Of a stretch of 64,000 bases of DNA, positions 58,629 through 64,000 are shown piece after piece. How positions within the stretch are numbered: position 1 is the stretch's first letter; every line of letters begins with the position of its first letter. The DNA is from Adineta steineri (Eukaryota; Rotifera; Eurotatoria; Adinetida; Adinetidae), in the NCBI GenBank assembly GCA_905250115.1, contig CAJNOI010000005.1:558001-622000 (forward strand), written 5' to 3'. The position numbers and the translations under genes were made by a program. Under the pieces are notes generated by a model. That model saw only the letters and a program-made list of their open reading frames with translations, was not told the origin of the DNA and made no database searches.

Positions 58629-61600
58629 ATGGATGATCAAGCATTAAAACAACTTGCTATACAAAAAGAAAAAGAATGGTTAGCTGTTATGCAAGAACGG
58701 TAGATTCTTTTATTTTATCATTTAAATAAATAAAAACAACAAAGAAACCTCAAAGTTTATTTTAGACTTGTTACATTAGAAGCAACTGTTGAAAATAAAG
58801 ATCAACAATTAGCTGAATTAAATCAAAAATATAATCGTTTATCAGAAGATTTTAAATATAATTTAAAATTAATTGATGATCGTGATAAAGAACTTGCAAC
58901 ATTTGATAATCGTTTTAAAGGTTTTATACTACTTTTTTAATTTTTTTAAAATCTTCTTTTCATATAGAATTAAAAAAAGTTTTAAATGAAAAAAATAGTG
59001 ATATATCAGAATTAAAAATTGTTAATGATCAATTATATACATTGAAAAAACAAATTGAATTACAAATTGATGAAGAAAAAAAACATTTTCTACATCGTTT
59101 ATCAATTAAAGAAAAAGATTTATCAACATATAAACAACAATGTGATCAAATACTTCAAACTGAACGTGAACAATTAGAACAAGAACGTCGAACAATTAAT
59201 CGGCGTCTTACAGAACTTGAAAATGATTTAGAAAGACAACGACGAGAATTAACAAATGAATTTGAAACACAAACAAAAAAACTTGAATATGATTGGAAAC
59301 GTCGATATGATGATGTTAATAATTTACAACTAGCGAGTGAACTAAAAGTAAAAAAAAAAGAGAAATATTTTTTATTAGTATATTTTTTTTGTTTTAGAGT
59401 AAATTATTAACAGAAGAAATCGAACAACATACACAAACAATTCGTAATGTGGAATTAAATAAAAATGAATTAATAGAACGAAATAAAACACTTGAAAAAT
59501 TAGTTAAAGAACTTGAATGGCAATTACATGAACAAGAAGCAATAAAAAATGCCAGGTTACTTTTTTTATACATTGTTTCTTTCTTTATTTAGTAATCGAA
59601 TATTTATTTATTTAGGATTAAAGAATTAGAAATGAAATCCAGTAATGTCGATGGAAGACTTCAAGAACGTGAAGATGATTACAGTCGAAAGTAAATAAAT
59701 AAAATAACTCATATAATCGAATATTGAGGATTGAATAAGAAAACAAAATCTACAATTACGTGTGTTATTGACTTGATAACTGTGTAGACTGTAATATTTT
59801 ATGATAGTTCTAATTGTTCGAAACTAATGACTTTATTCTTTCTTTTCTATTACTATTAGGAGATATTTAGGAAGTCCTTGAACGTGTTGATGTGAGTGTG
59901 GGTCTGGAAAGAGATGATAACAACACCTACACCCATTTGAATGTGAGACTAACCCTAGTGATACCAAGTCTTTTGTTATACTTTGTACGGCTGCAAATGA
60001 GCTCTACAAACGAATTTTTATATGATTACCTGTCCCATCTGGAAATTATCATTTTGTATTCTCTTCCATCATGGGTCATAGTAGAAACCATACAGCCAAT
60101 CTCGTTTCACACTTGTTCGCAAAATTTATGAAATAATAATAAACTTCATTGTATTGCTGTATTTACCACTAACGAGATTTTATGATAGTATATCATTTGA
60201 TATCTTAATCGATTGTTTCCTATAATTAAATATTGAAAGTATATATTCTTTATTCAATGATTCATTATTCTTATCTACAGGTGTCATACGGAAGTAGCTG
60301 TTCTTTTTTATTACATATCATATCCATTTTGTTTTCTCTTTTTTTACATTAATAAGAAAAAATATTCTTTTTATATATAGATATAGTGAACTTGATCGGT
60401 TATTACGTGAAAAAGATATAAAAATTGAACAATTAAAACAAAGTTATCAAGAAATTGAAACTAAATATGAAAGTTTAAATGATCAATGTTTTCAATTACG
60501 ACAACAACAAAATGAAAAACAACGTGAACATGAACACCTTATTCGAGAAAAAGATGTTTCTCTATCTACGTAAATTATTATTAGAAAAAAATTTTTATTT
60601 TTTTGATTAAAATCTATTTATCATATTTTAATAGTTTACAAGATGAAATAAATCGAATAAAAAAAGAATGGAATTATCAATTAACACAAATTAGTAAAGA
60701 ACATGCTAATGAAAATATTGAACATCGTGCTATACAAGATGAATGTGATACATTAAAAGGTGAAATAAAAATAAAAGATAATCATATAAATCGGTATGTA
60801 AAACAAAATCAAATATTTATTTATTAACATATAATAATTTCTTTTCTAGTTATAAAAAAGAACTTGAAGATGCATTAGATCGCGAACGTGCATTAGAAGA
60901 AGCTAAAGCACAATTAGATCTTGATTGGCAAAAAAAATTTGATCAAAATCAAAGACAAGAATATCATAAATCAGAAGATCTTATTGAAAAAATATCAAGT
61001 GCACATGAACAGGTTTCTAGGAAAAAATGTCCTTTCTTTAATAATAATAATATCTTTTCATTATACTATTAGTCAATTGCACAAGTTAAAAAATTAGAAA
61101 ATGATATTCGGTTTAAAGATGATTTATTAAAAGCTTATACCAATCAATATAAAACAGTAAATTTCTATTTTCTAAATAAAAGAAATTTTCATTTTACAAA
61201 TTAGGATGGTGGTGATGGTGATGTATTAGTTGTATTACAACGTGAAAATGAAAATCTTCGTTCAGTTATTTCACAAATGCGACAACAAATGGAATCACTT
61301 GTAAGTGATTTACCTGGTCAGCCAACATCAGGACAACCAAGTTTAGTTAATGAATTACAAAGTGAAAATCAAACATTACGTCAACAAAATCGTGATTTAA
61401 TTTCTCGACTTGATTCTCGACATTCAAATGTTGATGTTGATCATACAGCTGTTAATAATGAATTGAAAAAAAATCCACAATTAAACAGTTATGTACAATC
61501 ATTAAATAATACAATCGGTAACTATTTTTTATATTTTAATACAATAAGAATGTATCTCCTGTTGTTTTTAGCATCTCTACGTACGGAAAAAATGCAACTT

Positions 61601-64000
61601 GTATCACAAGTACGAAAATTAGAAGGTCGTCTTATTCAAATCGAAAAAAATCATGATAATTTTCAACGAGAAGTAATTTATATCGATTATAAAAGTTTTA
61701 TATTAACTACTTTTTTTTTGATTTAGCTTCGACAAAGACAATCACGTATTGATCAATTAACATATCAAGCGAATGCTGATGATCGTCGTCATCAAACAGA
61801 ATTGACGAGTATGAAACAAAAACTAAGTGATATGGAAGTACATTTACTCGAAACAAGACGTGAAGCAGATGAATATCAAAAATCAGTTATTGAACGAAAT
61901 GCTGATGTTGCGGAACTTGAACGAAAGGTGTGTATTTCTAATTGAAAGACATTTTTTAGAAAATAGATATCATTTATTAGTTAATTGTCGGTCAGAACAG
62001 ATTCGAAAGTAGAGTATTACTTAGAGTGAACTCAGTCTTGTTTTCTTATTCCCATTTTAACCCTTTGGTTCCGGGCGACGAATATATGTATCCAAGCATT
62101 TCTTATACGAAAAAGTCGGAAGTCAAAGAATTAAAAGACACACGATCAGTCACGTTAGTCGCTAAGGCTTTTTCTATAAAATACCAATTTCCTATAAAAA
62201 GTACTTGGACACATATATGCGTCGTCGGAAGCCAAAGGTTAAAAAATAGATGAATGCTTACTAGAAGAACTTCTTGTAATTTCGATCATAAATGAAAGAT
62301 GAGATGTGCAAATGGCAAACTGATAAAACCAGCCCGAAGTTAACCAATTATCAAACAGTTCATGTATGTCTGACTGTTATCAGCAAAAAAATTTATCATG
62401 TGCTTCTGAAATTTTCTTATGATTGCAAAATTTTCAGTTTTGATTAAAGATTCTATAGAAGAAGATGAACAGACAAAATGATGTTTCACATAAATATAGC
62501 ATCTTTAGTAATACCAGAAAATCTTTATCAAATTATTAAGTAGAAAGATACCATTCTATTGTATTATATGATAATTTTACTGACAATGACAGTAGAAAAT
62601 AATTGAATTAGTATACCAATCATTGAATGGCGAAGACGATATCTTTGGAGTAAACTTCTTTGGTTTGATATCTTAAGACATATTGCCTTAGTCTAATATC
62701 TTCTAATGTATTGTGGATATTTTTAAGCTATTAAATTTTAGTTATATATTGCCAAGGGTGATTATTATACAAAAGACTACGTTGCTCATCTTGAGTTGTT
62801 CGAAGTAAAAGTCAATACATATGGATGAGTCTGTATTAATCATCTTATATATCAATAAAATTCTATCGATATATTTAAGTTTAGATTTCACTCAATAGAT
62901 CTTCCATTAAACTTTTTATATTTCTTTTTTTAAAAATTTAGTTAAGTGAAGCAAAATTAGAACTTGCTGGTCGTACTCCACTTTTTAATTATGGTGGTCA
63001 AGAAATTCTTATTCAACAACTTCAAGATGAAATTGAACGATTAACAAAAAAATATTCTGGTTCATTTTTTTTCTTCTTAATTTCCTATTCATATTCATAA
63101 TTTATTTTTAATAGAAATACGACCTAAACTAAATAATAATGGTGATTCAAATGATGATGGTATCAATGTAACACAAGTTCTTTTACAACAAGAAAATGAA
63201 CAATTAAAACGACGAATAGAACAATCAAATACTCGTATACAAACATTAATTCGTGATAAAGAACGTTTATTAGAAATTAGTAATCATTTACGAGCACAAT
63301 TAAATCGACATGAAGGTAATGAGAATTTTTAATCGAATATTTGTTTGTTTTTTAATAACATAAATAATAGATGAACCAGTACTACTTAAACGTCCTCCAC
63401 AAGTTGTTGTTGATACAATACCAACAAATATACGTTCGAATATTTCAAATTCACCTAAAAAGGATTATGTTAACCTTGAAAATAAACTTCAACGACTTGA
63501 ACAACTTCAATATGCTTTGACAAAACAAGTGAAGTGGTTTGTTTTTGTTAATAAATAAGTTACCTTTTTCTTTTAGGAGTTAGAAAATCGAAAACGTGCA
63601 CATCAGGTAGCTAATGATTTGCAACAGCAGCGACCAGTAACTGCACCTGAAAAGGCTGAAAGTAATTTTTTTTTTAAAAATGATTTCAATCCTTTTAATC
63701 GATATTATTAGATCCCTTGATGAATAGTGATAATACAGTAACAACAATAGCTTCAGAAAATATTCGTGATTTATGGAAAGTACTTGATAATACACCTGGC
63801 AAAGGACCTTCGATAGCAAGTAAGATAATCTTCTTCATTTTTAATCATTATTTATACAATCTTTTTTTATTTTTTGTTTTTAGAATCATCAACTATAAAC
63901 GTAAATGCACAACGAAAAGCGCTTACATCACGTACAACACGAACTTCTAATCAGAATCAATCAATAACGAGTCGAGGTGGAGGACGAGGAGGAGGAAGTA
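58629..64000 (+). CDS. CCDC57: Coiled-coil protein CCDC57, incomplete at window end
   Basis: Starts at 58629 (MDDQALKQLAIQKEKEWLAV) and continues through some 19 exons to the window edge without a stop. The protein is almost entirely heptad coiled coil. It resembles CCDC57 in order: KEKEWLAVMQER, LSEDFKYNLKLIDDRDKELA, DISELKIVNDQL, RRELTNEFETQTKKLEYDW, YSELDRLLREKDIKIEQLK, AQLDLDWQKKFDQNQRQEYH then KSEDLIEK, ENENLRSVISQMRQQMESL. CCDC57 is a centriolar-satellite and microtubule-associated protein involved in centriole duplication and ciliogenesis. Towards the end of the window the chain becomes Thr/Arg/Gly-rich (TSRTTRTSNQNQ, GGGRGGG). Two introns are expanded by repeats: 59693-60380 with telomere-like block E and 61929-62940 with a piggyBac-type MITE. 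Confidence 0.88.
59883..59935. repeat. Telomere-like T/G and C/A paired block E
   Basis: CGTGTTGATGTGAGTGTGGG (from 59883) is followed about 15 bp after the T/G run by CAACACCTACACCCATTTG. CTTGA precedes it as in blocks B and C. It lies in a CCDC57 intron, 40 kb away from the other four blocks. Confidence 0.55.
62061..62238. mobile_element. piggyBac-type MITE with TTAA target sites in CCDC57 intron
   Basis: A 178-bp element flanked by TTAA at 62057-62060 and 62239-62242. The ends are inverted repeats of about 40 bp: left CCCTTTGGTTCCGGGCGACG continuing to ATCCAAG; right is the reverse of CCTTTGGCTTCCGACGACGC continuing likewise. TTAA duplication with CCCTTT ends is the piggyBac superfamily signature. 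The open frame 62026-62253 overlaps it but is fortuitous. Confidence 0.85.

Noticed and set aside
59892-60131. 79-codon plus-strand frame in a CCDC57 intron
   Set aside because: Begins inside telomere-like block E, no coiled-coil character, and flanking exons join in frame without it.
1-64000. tRNA, rRNA, spliced-leader RNA genes and CRISPR arrays
   Set aside because: No cloverleaf with A/B boxes, rRNA motif, leader sequence or regularly spaced repeats was seen by eye; a covariance-model scan would be decisive.

Overview
This is an animal nuclear genome fragment. It is strongly A+T rich, with short introns (mostly 50-60 nt, GT..AG), A/T-ending codons and compact gene order. The best fit is a bdelloid rotifer. 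Pointers are the very short introns, the gene density, many 3' splice sites placed just upstream of start codons (spliced-leader trans-splicing is known in bdelloids), and repeated TGTGGG-type telomere-like blocks, which as I recall match the Adineta vaga telomere repeat. The species assignment is inference. No organelle, bacterial or viral gene set is present. One 100-N assembly gap lies at 19461-19560.

Layout. 0.7-2.2 kb (+): 3' end of an unidentified helical protein. 2.4-3.4 kb (-): COX7A-related respiratory protein with an alanine-rich repeat insert. 4.7-5.4 kb (-): LC3/ATG8. 6.3-7.9 kb (-): PDCD10/CCM3 and MED31. 9.4-10.8 kb (-): a rhodopsin-class GPCR. 10.8-15.5 kb: AT-rich spacer with one orphan exon. 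15.5-17.75 kb (-): a TPR-MYND-SET methyltransferase with unusually mixed codon use and a repeat-filled intron. 17.75-19.46 kb: repeat-bearing spacer up to the gap. 19.56-20.3 kb (+): two tandem DPY30 genes, the first cut by the gap. 21.9-28.9 kb (-): RAP1GAP. 31.6-38.2 kb (+): DNA topoisomerase II. 38.6-41.7 kb (-): a TASK-type two-pore K+ channel. 43.2 kb (-): an orphan terminal exon. 44.7-46.4 kb (+): an RBR E3 ligase like RNF217. 47.3-52.7 kb (+): an ENTPD4/7-type Golgi/lysosomal apyrase whose first intron contains the whole ERCC2/XPD helicase gene on the same strand. 53.5-54.4 kb (-): ODF3/CIMAP. 55.5-58.3 kb (-): ARMC4/ODAD2. 58.6 kb to the window end (+): CCDC57.

How the genes fit together. 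Most are single-copy housekeeping genes with no shared pathway: autophagy (LC3), transcription and repair (MED31, XPD), chromatin (DPY30, TOP2, SET), and signalling (PDCD10, RAP1GAP, GPCR, TASK). The exception is the right end. ODF3, ARMC4 and CCDC57 are all ciliary or centriolar genes, and ARMC4 and CCDC57 share a 359-bp divergent promoter holding two RFX X-box-like sites. MED31-PDCD10 and XPD/ENTPD are arranged so that a shared pre-mRNA resolved by trans-splicing is plausible.

Mobile DNA is mostly small non-autonomous elements: a hAT-type MITE with an 8-bp target duplication (30.9 kb), a piggyBac-type MITE with TTAA ends (62.1 kb), long inverted-repeat elements in introns of the SET, TOP2 and ENTPD genes, and five paired T/G-rich and C/A-rich telomere-like blocks, four of them clustered at 15.3-19.2 kb beside the gap.
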